64,000 nucleotides of DNA from Flaccisagitta enflata (taxonomy: Eukaryota; Chaetognatha; Sagittoidea; Aphragmophora): NCBI GenBank assembly GCA_965153355.1, contig OZ231127.1, positions 76,198,001-76,262,000 on the forward strand. The letters run 5' to 3'. The notes below the pieces were generated by a model. It had not been told where the DNA came from and did no database searches. It worked only from the letters and a program-made list of their open reading frames with translations. Positions 1 through 15,685 of this stretch are shown here, in pieces. Within the stretch, counting starts at the first letter, position 1. Every line of letters starts with the position of its first letter. The translations under genes were made by a program, and so were the position numbers.

Positions 1-14
1 CTCCGGCATGTTCA

Positions 15-104
15 TGACAAAGAACCCCCCGACTACAACATTAGGGTTACCCCCCACGGATGACAAAAGAAACCCCCGTCTAAAACATTAGGTTACCCCC
101 GCTG
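15..104. repeat. two-copy direct repeat, about 45-bp unit
   Basis: Two adjacent copies (15-60 and 61-104) share GACAAARGAA, a C-run, CTANAACATTAGG and GTTACCCCC. The window starts just upstream, so a longer array may extend to the left. Confidence 0.8.
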
Positions 105-598
105 TGACTCCATTTTCCCCACTCTTCGTTGAATATCCCCTACGGGAGAATCAAAATGACGTAAGATCGAGAGGGATGGCATGGTTGGCATCGATGTGTC
201 AATGAGGGAAAAGAAACTGAAGAGAGATATCTTCTGACCTCTTTTGAATTGCTTAATGAAATATACCATGTATACATTAACGCTAGTTAACAGTTTTCGG
301 AAATGTCAGTAATGCATTTTATCACGTGCAACAATATCCTTCACCTTATCCGAGTTGTAATAACTTAGGCCTGATATAGGTGATGAACTCTCACTGATTC
401 GTAGTTTTCCATAAAACAAAATCTCAACTTATTTCAGAAATCATCTACCTTATTGTTCATCTACCTTATAGCTCCATAGTGAGGGATCTCAGACAGCTCC
501 ATAGTTAAGATTCTGAAACAGCGTTTTGTCGTCCAACGCTCGTCTCATACATACAACTGTGGCAAAAACGCACGTGACCGACCGTTGATCAAGACTCG
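105..598. other. unassigned sequence
   Basis: No gene, long repeat or inverted repeat was recognised. Only short duplications are visible, such as GCTCCATAGT twice near 470-510. Confidence 0.5.
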
Positions 599-776
599 AT
601 CTCTGTCTCTCTGTCTCTCTGTCTCTCTGTCTCTCTGTCTCTCTGTCTCTCTGTCTCTCTGTCTCTATGTCTCTTTGTCTCTCTGTCTCTTTGTCTCTCT
701 GATTCTCTTCTCTCTGTCACTCTGTCTCTCCGTCTCTCTGACTTTGTCTCAATGATTCTCTGTCTCTCTGTCTCTG
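599..776. repeat. (TCTCTCTG)n microsatellite
   Basis: An octanucleotide TCTCTCTG array, regular at its left end and decaying rightward with T and A substitutions. A weaker GAGACG-type purine array follows at about 931-983 on the opposite strand sense. Confidence 0.9.
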
Positions 777-1535
777 TTTTCCTCTACTTGCCTCTGTCTC
801 CTTTCTTTTCTATCCACGGCCAGCGGAGAGCCAACACTCGTGGCAAACGCAGGAGGCTCTACAAAATCGACGGGGGGAATTTTTTTTGCAAAAGGAATAC
901 GATGAATCAATGTTGGTGAATACGTGAATGAGGAGACAGAGAGACGAGAGACGGAGAGACGGAGAGACGAAAGACGAAAGACGGGCCCCATACGACTGTG
1001 AGACGTCAAATGACTGAACTACGATGAGTCTCTCGGAGAGTGAATCGGGAGAGAAAAAGTCGCCTGAGGTGACAAATCAAAGAGTGTAACGGATGAAGAT
1101 GAGGAAGAAGTGCATAAAGAGGAGGAAGAGGATGATGAAGAGTGTCACGGACGATGACGTTTTCGACCGGAACCGATGCAACTGTTTTTACACATTCAAA
1201 AGACCGCGGGTGGGGAAAAAAGAAGAGACCAATCAGGCCGTGGACGGAACCAAAAGGGTTTAAAACGAAAGCGTCAGGAACGGAACGTAAGTTAGCGTAA
1301 TTAAGAATCATCAATTATAACGAGTGCGTCATTTGTAATCATCCATTATAGATTTTTGGGTACGCCATAATCAAAACCATCATATGGACCCTTTTAAAAG
1401 AAAGAAGGACAGTTTTCTCAATCATGTATTGATTTTTCCTTCCTTTCAAGGACAATGGGTGACAAAGCGAAGAGTGCGCTCACATTACTCATAATCGTCC
1501 TCTTCGCTTTCACTCCTTTAAGCAATGGTTTCCCA
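777..1535. other. unassigned sequence
   Basis: Purine-rich patches (931-983 and 1030-1135) and a polyA/T-leaning stretch. The open frames here lack recognisable domains and look accidental. Confidence 0.5.
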
Positions 1536-1852
1536 ACCCCCCCCCCTCCTCCCACCCATTCCCCCTTACCTCCAACTGCAGAAGAATTGGCTCAGATCAG
1601 CAGGCGGGGGAGTGGTTAGAGGTAAAGGAGGATTGTGTCGGAATGGGGGGGGGGGGGTGGGAGGATGGTCTTGTCAGATACGGGGATAGACAGAGAGGGA
1701 TGATGGTCTCAGAGAATGAGCGTTGGAGCAGGGAAGAAGAAAGGGTGGAGGGGTGGAACAAGGTGGGGGAAGGAATGGGGAGGGCAGACAAGGGGGGGGG
1801 AAGGAGTGAGGAAGTCAGACAAGGTGGGGGAAGGAGTAGGGCAGGGCAGTGG
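1536..1852. repeat. C-run/G-run block with degenerate G-rich repeat
   Basis: A C-run at 1539-1548 is followed by a 12-G run at 1646-1657. A degenerate repeat around GACAAGGTGGGGGAAGGAGT occurs several times to 1850. Multiple G-tracts of four or more could form G-quadruplexes on the + strand. Confidence 0.7.
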
Positions 1853-2020
1853 AGATTGCCATATGATTGTTGATCACGTGATATATAAAACAGAGTCTCT
1901 CTCGCGACCTCGGATCGAAAATCACGTGACCTCGACTCATGAGTTGCGACGTCATCACGCCAAATGTTCACCAATTCTTTTTTGAGCGACTCGCATCATA
2001 TTTTCAAATCTCTCCATCTC

Positions 2021-2877
<857 letters not shown>

Positions 2878-2972
2878 AAGAAGAAGAAGAAGAAGAAGAA
2901 GAAGAAGAAGAAGAAGAAGAAGAAGAAGAAGAAGAAGAAGAAGAAGAAGAAGAAGAAGAAGAAGAAGAAGAA
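2878..2972. repeat. (AAG)n microsatellite
   Basis: An uninterrupted AAG trinucleotide array of about 95 bp inside a longer purine-rich strand (2840-3060). Confidence 0.95.
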
Positions 2973-3193
2973 AACGATAGGAAAGAAGGGAAAGAAGAAG
3001 AGAAGGAAGAAGAAAAAAAGAAAAAACCAAAGAATCAGTATGAAAACCGAAAGAAGCTGATGTAGAAAAAGAAAAACAATTTTCCAGCGGATTGAACGAT
3101 GACAAAGGCTGGACCCGAAATCCGTCTTTGAAAGGAGAAATCACTCTTATGCCTGAAAAAAGAAAAGATGAAGAGAAAAAAATAAAAGCTGTG

Positions 3194-3262
3194 TGCGCAA
3201 CGAGGGATTCGAACCCCTGCGAAACTGAGGGATTTAAACCCCCGTCTTCTCGTAAACAATTA
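3194..3262 (-). other. tRNA T-arm-like fragment (doubtful)
   Basis: On the minus strand GGTTCGAATCCC (3203-3214) matches the RNA polymerase III B box/T-arm consensus, and a second close match, GGTTTAAATCCC, lies 25 bp away (3228-3239). A four-pair T stem can be drawn. I see no A box and no complementary acceptor strand, so this is not an intact tRNA. A decayed tRNA or SINE head is possible. Confidence 0.2.
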
Positions 3263-3279
3263 CACGAAGATGGGAGATG

Positions 3280-3762
<483 letters not shown>

Positions 3763-4252
3763 GTGACGAGTTTAATGATCAACGCTAAAGAACATGTAAG
3801 CTGAAGAAACAGAGGAAAAAATGATGAAAAGAAAGTATGGAAAAGAAGATCGATAAAGAGAACGCTAACAAGACGCCAAGGAAACAAAACAATGTGACGT
3901 CATCAAAACTGTGAAGTAGAAAAGACTTTTTCTTACACATTTACTTTCACACTTTTCAAAAGACAGAGAAACAGATAGTGAGGAAGAGACGGAGAGGGGG
4001 ACGCTACGTTTGCCAACAAAATCTTTTTTTTTTCTCCTAATTCTTACTTTGTGGTGGAGTAACATAAACATAGACAAGGAGAGAAAAAAAAAAGAGAAAA
4101 AAAAGAAGGGAAAGTAAGATTGTAAGTGTTAAAAACGAGACGAAGAGTGAATTATCTTTTTTTTCACTCTTCTTTTAAAGATTTCTTTTGAAACTAATCC
4201 AAACAAACACGCGACGAAAATGGAAGGCGTTGTCTTCTATAATGTTTCCAAA
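3763..4252. other. unassigned sequence
   Basis: A/T-rich with several polyA/polyT runs (4023-4031 and 4085-4105). No gene or structured repeat was recognised. Confidence 0.5.
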
Positions 4253-4785
<533 letters not shown>

Positions 4786-5010
4786 CAACCCCCTGAAGCA
4801 ACCTCCAATCCCTCCCCACCCCCTGACGCAACCCCCACACCACCATCACTCCCTATTGCATCCCCGATCCATCCCCACCCCCTGACGCTACCGCTAACCC
4901 ATCCCCGCCCCCGACGCAAACCCCAACCCACCCCCTTTCCCTGAAGCAACCCCCAACCCACCCCAACCCCAAAACCACCCCCACCCCCTGACGCGACCCC
5001 CATAAACGTC
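4786..5010. repeat. degenerate C-rich minisatellite
   Basis: At least seven degenerate copies of a 24-40-bp unit around CCCCCTGACGCAACCCC and CAACCCACC. The cytosine/purine strand asymmetry is strong. Confidence 0.7.
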
Positions 5011-5121
5011 TTTTTCTATCTTCAGAGTTCCGCCACGTCAAAGACTTGCTCAAAACTTGGAAGCGTAAAAAAAAAAAGAAACTCTTAAAAACTTTAAACG
5101 CGTCGTCCATCTGTCCAACTG

Positions 5122-5123
<2 letters not shown>

Positions 5124-5216
<93 letters not shown>
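5124..5216. repeat. (CT)n microsatellite
   Basis: Pure CT dinucleotide array of about 92 bp. Confidence 0.97.
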
Positions 5217-5219
<3 letters not shown>

Positions 5220-5483
5220 AGGAAGCGTGTGGCGACGTGTGGTGGTCGGCCCGTCATTGCGTCATAGAAACAGAGAAAAAAAAAAGAGAAGGAAAAATCA
5301 TCGATGCATAACGAATGTTAGATGGAAGGAATTAAGCAGGAAAATGATCGGAAATATGACTCAAGCTTTTCGACGTTTAGATAAAAAGCGAAGAAAATAA
5401 AAAAAAGCAGAATGCAAAAATTTGAACAAAAAAAGAACAAAAAATTAACTTACGAAAAAAAAACCGGTAACTGTCTCTTTTTT

Positions 5484-5775
5484 AGACGCATGCACGTGAC
5501 TCTACACCCCGCTTCGTCCGTCCGCCCATCTGTCCGTCCGTCCGTCCATCCGCGCGCCCGTTCGTCCGTCCGTCCGTCCATCCGTCCGTCCATTCGTCCG
5601 TCCGTCCGTCCATCTGTCTGTCGGTCCGTCACACTTTTACTTTTTTTATCAATTTTATTTCTTTAAGTCATTTTAGGTCATTTAAGGGTATACTAAGTCA
5701 TTTTAAGTCATTTTAAGTCACTCTAAGTCATTCAGAGTCGTTCCCTCGCACGCGGCTTATAGGTGTTGGCCTTTT
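5484..5775 (-). mobile_element. Helentron-like hairpin/GTCC element, subfamily D
   Basis: Read on the + strand it starts TTTAGACGCATGCACGTGAC (an imperfect hairpin), then CTCTACACCCCGC and a GTCC-type tetranucleotide array (about 5514-5631). CGTCACACTTTTACTTTTT and a short TTTTAAGTCA tandem repeat (about 5665-5740) follow. It ends GCACGCGGCTTATAGGTGTTGGCCTTTTT. The copy at 45055-45258 has the same order and core. It carries no coding capacity. Confidence 0.8.
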
Positions 5776-6034
5776 TCATGAAGTTCCCTCATTTATTAGA
5801 AAGAAAAAAAGTTGTACCAAAGGCAAAACGGGGAAGACGAAAGACGCAGAAAAATGATCGTATTTTAATGAATCAATGAAAAAAACTTTTTCTCTCTAAT
5901 TTGAGCCATGCTTCAAAAGGAGGGATGACAGATATGGACTCGACATAAAAAAAGAGCGTAATTAAGACGTTATTAATGCCACAAAAATCGATGACACATC
6001 GCTGCAATGAAAGAAACTTATTCATGGGATGACG

Positions 6035-6446
6035 ACTACAGAGGAAGGAGAAATATAAGATGTGAACCCCCCTAAAACTGTAGCACCCCCCCTTACAGCA
6101 TAAACTACAGCAATAAGTAATAAATCTAACATTGTTAATTAAAGTTTATGACTAAACAAGTGGCGCCACCAGAGCGATTTTGCAATTTCCATTCCAGTCT
6201 CAAATTATAATGGAAAAACCTTGATTTCATGAACTTTTAAAAATGATAAATTTCAACATATTATTAAGCTATATTTTGACTTAAAAAATAAAAATGAAAA
6301 ATCGCTCTGGTGACGCTGCTTGTATTAATATAGACATTTTTCCTCTACCTTTAAAATATTTATAATTTAATAGATTAGAGCTGTAGGGGGGGTTGCTACA
6401 GTTTTTAGGGGTTTCACACCTTATATTAACCTTCTCTCTGTATGTA
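6035..6446. mobile_element. long inverted-repeat MITE-like element 1
   Basis: The outer arms 6035-6103 and 6378-6446 are inverted copies (CTACAG..AAATATAAGATGTGAA, then ACTGTAGC and a C-run). An inner pair, 6156-6185 and 6297-6323, is also inverted around CACCAGAGCGATTT. The arms are diverged, there is no ORF and no convincing target duplication, and the element abuts the next one. Confidence 0.75.
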
Positions 6447-6780
6447 GAGTGGGTTCAATTTGGGCATTCAAATGAAAAATTATTTCTAAGCAATTTTCTT
6501 GTCCCTTTTGCATGTTAAGAGCCCAATCTCATGGGAAAATCGATTTGCACTTGATCTAAACACTCCGTCATCAATGCTGTAGTTGTATAGAATTGATTGC
6601 TGGAGTTATGAGAGAAATTTCTTCTATAGTAATCCTGTACAACTACAGCATTGATGACGGAGTGCCCAGATCAAGTCCAAATCAATTTTCCAATGAGATT
6701 AGGCTCTTAATATGCAAATGGAACATGAAAAGTGCTTGGAAATAATGTCTCATTTGAATGCCTTAATTGAGCCCACTCCA
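6445..6780. mobile_element. long inverted-repeat MITE-like element 2
   Basis: Two arms of about 146 bp (6445-6590 and 6635-6780) with a 44-bp loop. Termini are TAGAGTGGG and its near-complement CCCACTCCA. Arm landmarks are GGCATTCAAATGA, TTAAGAGCC and ACTCCGTCATCAATGCTGTA, each present in both orientations. It is non-coding and would fold into one long hairpin. Confidence 0.85.
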
Positions 6781-7050
6781 CCATGTGCGATGATGATGAC
6801 AACGATGATGATAACAGTTGCATTTTGAGAACTCATGTGGACTTTTTTGAGTCTGAAATATTTGCTAAAAAATATACATTTTTTCTCGCTTTGAATTAAC
6901 ATTGCGAGTTAGACGAATGCAAATAACGAAAGGAGAAAAAAAACGGGACTAGGATTAAGGGAAATCTGAATGGATCTAATGTACCACAACAACAGCTCGA
7001 GATTAACAATAGGGCATCGGCAGCATGAAAGAAGAAAAACTGAGAATGAG

Positions 7051-7183
<133 letters not shown>

Positions 7184-7601
7184 AGAATGGAACTGAACTC
7201 TGCAGTGTTGCAGGATATGTAATTACCTTTTATCATCGTGATAGAAGTTTATATTACCTTATCAACAGCCATTGGCAGGTAACAATAGTCTTTAGCACAA
7301 TTTTTCATGTAAAATGGATAATAACCCGATAAGAGGAACTTTAATCGATTTTTTATCCTCGCCACCTTCATAACACCTTCGTGACAAGTTCGTGTCTCAG
7401 CCCGATGACATTAAATGAGTCCAACGGCCGTCATTCACGATAAGGCTACTTAATGTGTATCTATGTATATGTTCGTAATTATGCATACTTGTGCCTATGC
7501 CAATGTGTTTGACTTTTGTTTTTTTTTTTTTTATGGAGCAGCAAACTCGTTCCTACATGGTTCAATGAACGCACATAGAACATCTTTCATTTGATTCGCA
7601 G
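7184..7601. other. unassigned sequence upstream of a candidate exon
   Basis: Mixed AT-rich sequence with a polyT run (7519-7531). Its right edge, TTTCATTTGATTCGCAG, could be a splice acceptor at 7601. Confidence 0.4.
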
Positions 7602-7854
7602 ATATGTCAGGCCCAACGGACAAACGAACCGACAAACCTGCGAATAAAAAACTCCGCATTGAAGGTCCCGCGCCCGCAACTCTTTTCAAGCCACTTACAT
7701 GCAAAAACGCCGGCAAAAGTGAAGTGCCGGCGGATCAAGGCCTTGAAAAGCACCTGATCTTAAAAAGCTTAACACCCGATTCAAGCTCTCTTCGTTCTCT
7801 CTCCTACGCACTCCAAATAAGCTTTTTCTCTCTCTTTCACTCACTTTTGCAATT
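7602..7854 (+). CDS. candidate exon, unknown product (speculative)
   Basis: An open frame from an ATG at 7604 (MSGPTDKRTDKPANKKLRI...) runs to a TGA at 7856-7858. That stop sits inside a GTGAGT donor-like sequence beginning at 7855, and CAG ends at 7601, so the interval has the shape AG/open frame/GTGAGT. The first 50 residues are hydrophilic and lysine/proline-rich. The last 30 are serine/leucine-rich and could be intronic if an earlier donor is used. I do not recognise a family. A chance open frame is the main alternative. Confidence 0.25.
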
Positions 7855-7858
7855 GTGA

Positions 7859-8275
<417 letters not shown>

Positions 8276-8487
8276 AAAGACAGAGAAGAGTTTCCAGGTG
8301 TTACGCAGAAGGCGAATTACAGATGAACACACTTTCGCGCCCCAGGATTGAATAGAAACAGCCGAAAGGTAGATGAGAGGGAGGGGAGGAGTAAGGGGGG
8401 GGCGTAATGAGGAGGAAAAGGTGGATGTGGAGGCGATGTTGAGGCGCTAAAAAAGGATGAAGAATAAATAGGTATAAACACATTTCT

Positions 8488-9754
<1,267 letters not shown>

Positions 9755-9755
<1 letters not shown>

Positions 9756-10182
9756 GAGATGAAGACAGAGCGAGGCAGTAAAATGAAGCACATGATATAG
9801 TTTTATTCACATATACGGGAAATAAAGTAGTGGAAAGATAATGTTCAAAAAGACGTAATCTGTCAAATTCGATTTGATGGAAGAACTTATTCTTACTCCC
9901 AATTGTTAAATTTGTTGAATTATTGAGAAAATGGAAGTGGAAACGCAAGAAAGAAAAAAAAAAGAATCTAAACGTGAAAACCAAAAGACACGAATCTTCA
10001 GTTTAAGAAAAAGAAAAAAGAAAAAAAGACACGAATCTTCAGTTCAGTTTCAGAAAAAGAAAAAAATAAATAAGAAAGGCAAAAGAAAAGACCAGAAAGA
10101 CAAAAGAGGGAAATTAGAAAGGTAGTTGAGAAGATAAGGACCTATCTCTTATTCTTAATGCTTATGTGAAGTGTCGCAGGCA
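9755..10182. other. unassigned A-rich sequence
   Basis: Mostly A/G-rich + strand. GACACGAATCTTCAGTT is duplicated at about 9988 and 10028. No gene was recognised. Confidence 0.5.
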
Positions 10183-10183
10183 T

Positions 10184-10237
<54 letters not shown>
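10183..10237. repeat. (CT)n microsatellite
   Basis: CT array of about 55 bp with one TTT interruption near its left edge. Confidence 0.95.
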
Positions 10238-10242
<5 letters not shown>

Positions 10243-11175
10243 ATGCACTTTTGACACGAGGCTGAGAAGTGCCACTTCTCTCTCTTTCTTCATTCCTTGG
10301 GAAGAAGAAGGCATTATTTCACCTGCCATTAAGCTTTTAAAAGATGTTATCTCCAAAAGAGCCTCTAACTGTACAAAATCGTCTATTTAGTCTCAACTAC
10401 GGTCAACCAGACTGTCAATGCCCGGGTTACTTTCAGCAGCTAATAGATATGCCGATAATATAACATAATAATATTCGAGGCCCTCCCAAAAATTTATCAC
10501 CTCGTCTCCAATATAAGAGCGTAACACATTTCGTTTTAGTTGAAAATGACTCGCTCTCTAATTATTAGACTCTTTTAGCGAGTTACTGTCAACTTTTTGA
10601 CGGGCGTAATGAAACTCTAATAATCAGGTTCAATTTACAATCCTCCTCTTCTTTTTTTAAAGTAATTATGTCAAACCAAGTTCTTTTCTTTTTCATCTCA
10701 TTCTTCTTTTCTCTCTTTGTAAGGCATATTATCTCGTCTTTCTTATCGTAGAAACCAATCCCGTTTAGTACATTCATATCATATATTTTTTCTCAATTGT
10801 TTCTTTCAAATGTTAATGTTGTTTCCGTGGGAACAAATGGAAGAAACCGTTTCTTACCAAAACATTTAATCTTATTTTTATTTGCTTTTATACATATCCA
10901 TGAATTTAATGTTTCCTTTGAGTGTTTGTATTTCTGCGTTGAAATCCGTTTCCTTTCTTCTTTTTAGTGAATGTTCGGTAGTACATTGTTACAACAACAA
11001 ATACATTGTAAAACTTCAAAGGGCCCTTGAAATGTTTTTCTCTTTTTCCCATTTTTATCTCTTTTCAATAATTAGTTTGGAGAAAATCCTTTTTCGTTTC
11101 TTCGGGCTGCTTGTCTGTCTCTGTATTTCTGTCTCTGTTTCTATCTCAGTGTTACTTATGGATGCCCACCCGTTC
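10238..11175. other. unassigned AT-rich sequence
   Basis: AT-rich and low in simple repeats. No homologous segment elsewhere in the window was noticed and no supported gene. Confidence 0.5.
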
Positions 11176-11195
11176 GCTCTCTCTTTCACTCTCTC

Positions 11196-11289
<94 letters not shown>
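11176..11289. repeat. (CT)n microsatellite
   Basis: CT array with CTTT interruptions in the first 35 bp, then pure. Confidence 0.96.
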
Positions 11290-11292
<3 letters not shown>

Positions 11293-11408
11293 CTTTCCTT
11301 CTAGTAATGGCTTCAGAGGAACATTTTCGGTGGTCCACCGGCCCAACCGCAGACATTCCATCGTCTGGGATTATTAGGATAAAAGCTCTACCAGAATGAC
11401 AGCAACAC

Positions 11409-11690
11409 ATTAACTGCCCGACCTCTCCACCCGTTCCATACTCACCTTTTTCCCCCCTTCCACTCCCACTACTACCCCTACCGCAACTACCCCTGCTAAC
11501 CCAGGTCCATCTTAAATGCCCGACATCTCCACCCCTTCCTCCCGTTCCACCCATTCGTTCCACCCATTCCACCCATTCCACTCTCGCCCCTTTCCCCACA
11601 AGTCACATTCCTACCACTCGTGCTTTACCCCCACTGCTTTGTCCCATGTCCATATAAACTACCCGACCTCTCGGCCCCCTCTTCACAACC
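11409..11690. repeat. degenerate C-rich repeat
   Basis: Three spaced copies of AACT/AATGCCCGACCTCTCC (near 11412, 11513 and 11657), and a local CACCCATTC tandem (about 11547-11580). Confidence 0.55.
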
Positions 11691-12182
11691 AGTGCTGAAC
11701 CACCATCCCTTTAAGTACAATCCTGGCTATGTCCACCTTAACTTTTCCACAAATTTTACCACCACTTTATAATCCTCGACTTTCTTTCAAGCTCACCAAA
11801 TGAATAATCCCCATTCTGGGAGCGTTAAGGCAAGCTTAACCAGATCCATTTTCACTGATTGGGATTTCTGCAGCCTTATCTTTAGCCATTTTTTTTTTCG
11901 ACCAAAGTCTGTATACCTTATTTTTACATTACAAACATCATATTATAGGCATTTGTTGAGTTTGTCGCTTCTCACATGAGAAATCTAGAAGAAAGGAAAC
12001 TCCTTATTACAGAGACGAAAATAATTCACTTGAACCCAAAAGGGAATGAAAATATGCCAAGAAAAAGAAGAAAACAAAGATAAGGAGAAGGCGATGTTAT
12101 AGGAAAAGCTATGAGAGGAATTAAAGGACTTAAAAAAATATGGACAGGCAAATCAGGGGAAATGATTTCAACAGGGGCAACA
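11691..12182. other. unassigned sequence
   Basis: Mixed sequence. Nothing was recognised. Confidence 0.5.
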
Positions 12183-12317
12183 AAAAACCAAAACCAAACC
12201 AAAAACCAAAAACAAAAACAAAAACAAAAACAAAAACAAAAACAAAAACAAAAACAAAAACAAAAACAAAAACAAAAACAAAAACAAAAACAAAAACAAA
12301 AACAAAAACAAAAACAA
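12183..12317. repeat. (CAAAAA)n hexanucleotide array
   Basis: Variant AAACC units at 12183-12205, followed by about 19 regular CAAAAA units. It yields FCFCFC/VFVFVF/KQKQKQ frames, which are artefacts. Confidence 0.96.
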
Positions 12318-12754
<437 letters not shown>

Positions 12755-13003
12755 AAAGAGGGAGCAACAAATGTGTTTGTAATGATGAAAGGATGTGGAA
12801 AAAAATGTATTCCCATAATGCTATTTTATGCTTTTTTATCTCGTTTTTTTTTTTGTCCTTTTTCTTCCCCTCATATAATGAATTTATCAGATGCTCTAAG
12901 TCGTTGACATATGAGAAAAAAATTGAAAGAGAGAAAAATCACTTCTGTCGATTTTGTGTCGGCAGAAAATAAAAAAAAGAGCATTGAAAGAGGAATGAGA
13001 GGA

Positions 13004-13115
13004 GGAAGAAGAAGAAGAAGAAGAAGAAGAAGAAGAAGAAGAAGAAGAAGAAGAAGGAGAAGAAGAAGAAGAAGAAGAAGAAGAAGAAGAAGAAGAAGAA
13101 GAAGAAGAAGAAGAA
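13004..13115. repeat. (AAG)n microsatellite
   Basis: AAG array of about 110 bp with one AAGGAG interruption near 13055. Confidence 0.96.
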
Positions 13116-13639
13116 TAGGAAGACAAAAATAGACGAAGTTAAAACCAATGCATGAAGAAAAAAGAGAAATCATAGAAATATGGATGTGAATTAGAGATAA
13201 AACTTAATTTGCGCCCGGGTGAACGCAGCTTTTCAGTTTGTAGATGGGGAAAAAACAAATATAACAGCTTGAGGAAAGATTCTCTCTTCATGATGGATGA
13301 GCGACCAATAATCGGTTTATGCTTTCGCTTTTTAGTGGTAAAGTGGCAAAAAAATACAGAGACCAGGAGAAAGGAGGGAGGGAGCAAGGAAGGTCGGAGG
13401 AGAGTATAAATTATGCTCAATCCACGCAAAAGAGAGATGATAGATGAAAAGGGAGGGGAGCAGCACAAAGGCTGATACAGAGGTGATATTAATGACTATA
13501 CAAAAAAAATAGAAAGTGAGGAAATGTTGGGGAAGCGAAACAGCAAAATTCTTACAATATTCATTCATCAAGTGCCAACAAGGAATTAAGTGATTGTTGA
13601 AAGGATTCATTGATAACAAGAGAATAAGAGACGCAGAAT
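13116..13639. other. unassigned sequence
   Basis: Mixed AT-rich sequence without recognised features. Confidence 0.5.
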
Positions 13640-13704
13640 TCACACACGCACACGCACACGCACACACACGCACACGCACACGCACACACGCACAAACACA
13701 CACA
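13640..13704. repeat. (ACGCAC)n-type microsatellite
   Basis: Interleaved CACACG/CACGCA units of about 65 bp. Confidence 0.9.
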
Positions 13705-14222
13705 GACATACATTCAGAAATTCAGTGGCACACAATTAAATTCAAAACACTCAAACATACATGCTGAAAAAATTGCTGATGAATGTAGACGGAAACACAG
13801 CAAGACATATGAACCGTGGAGATCAGAAGGGGCAAAGAGTAAAAAGAAAGATGGGCAATGAAAAAAGAAAGAAAGAATTCAAGCACCTAATTGATTACCA
13901 AATTCACTCCGTGATGCCTTTGGAATTGAATTAGTTTGAAAGCGTGACGCAAGAGGGAATTTTTAGTTGAAGAGAGGAAAGAGTGTGAGAGAGAGAGGAA
14001 GATAAGATAAGAAAGGTAAAGAGAGAGAGAGAGAAAGAGAGAAAGATCAGAAAAGCACTCGAAAAGTGCCTCAAATTGAAAAACAAGTGCCTTGGAATTA
14101 GTATTCTCTCACGCTGGGGTGCCGGTGTAACGAGTCAAACGGGGAAGACCACAACTGACAAACAACAGTGAGTGATAGACAAAGGTGGACAATCATTGAG
14201 AAAAACAGTGAAAGATAGATGT
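13705..14222. other. unassigned A-rich sequence
   Basis: Purine-rich with short GA patches (13986-14044). AACAGTGAGTGATAGA and AACAGTGAAAGATAGA form a weak pair at 14165 and 14205. Confidence 0.45.
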
Positions 14223-14278
14223 AGAAGGACAAAGAAGGACAAGAAACTCTAGAAGGACAAAGAAGGACAAGAAACTCT
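14223..14278. repeat. perfect 28-bp tandem duplication
   Basis: Two identical 28-bp units (14223-14250 and 14251-14278), each holding AAGGACAAAGAAGGACAAGA. Perfect identity suggests a recent duplication. Confidence 0.92.
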
Positions 14279-14356
14279 AGAGAGAGATTGCTTGGCTTGC
14301 ACTTTCAACTTTAAAACAGCCGAAGGCGTAAAACTTAAAACTGAAGGCAAGAAAAG

Positions 14357-14455
14357 AGTTGCTGTTATCGTTGTCGTCGTTGTTGTCGTTGTTGTCGTTG
14401 TTGTTCATGTCGTCGCTCTTGATATTGTTGTTGTTGTTGTTGTTATTTTTGTTGA
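14357..14455. repeat. imperfect (GTT/GTC)n trinucleotide array
   Basis: GTT and GTC triplets interspersed, interrupted near 14405-14425. Confidence 0.85.
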
Positions 14456-15059
<604 letters not shown>

Positions 15060-15264
15060 GAGATATCGACGACGTTCGCTCTCTGTCGATTAGGGATAAA
15101 GATAAGATATTCGTCTCTTTTTTTCCTTCTCTCCTTGCTTCTCGCCTTTCAGCTTTCCTTTCAGCATTTGAGCCTTTCTTTAGGGTTTCCTCTTTCACAA
15201 ATCGTCTCTTTTTTCCACGAGTTCGTATTTTTGATCTCTTTCTAAGATCAAGTCTCTTTTTTTA

Positions 15265-15289
15265 CCTCTCTCTCTCTCAGTCTCTCTCT

Positions 15290-15351
<62 letters not shown>

Positions 15352-15593
15352 CTCCATTCCATAGCCATTACCATTGACATTGGTTTCAGTCTGTCCCCAG
15401 ATTCGGATATATTTCTTGAAAGAAATTCATTTGGGGCATTTTTTGGCACAAACTTTAAAACAAAACTATCTTTTTTTTTAGGAAAAAAAAGAAAAATGAA
15501 GAAAATACCACATTGACCAAAAGAGAGCCACCAAACCTCTAAACTGCGTTGCATGACCCTCCTATGCCATGGATGTGTTTGCTTATCGATCCA

Positions 15594-15680
<87 letters not shown>
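15265..15680. repeat. inverted pair of (CT)n and (GA)n arrays
   Basis: (CT)n at 15265-15348 with two CAGT interruptions, and (GA)n at 15596-15680. The 247-bp spacer contains no recognised gene. The arrays are complementary and could pair intramolecularly. Confidence 0.95.

Positions 15681-15681
<1 letters not shown>

Positions 15682-15685
<4 letters not shown>

Noticed and set aside
41-56. Telomere-like TTAGGGTTA
   Set aside because: A single occurrence in a two-copy repeat, not a TTAGGG array.
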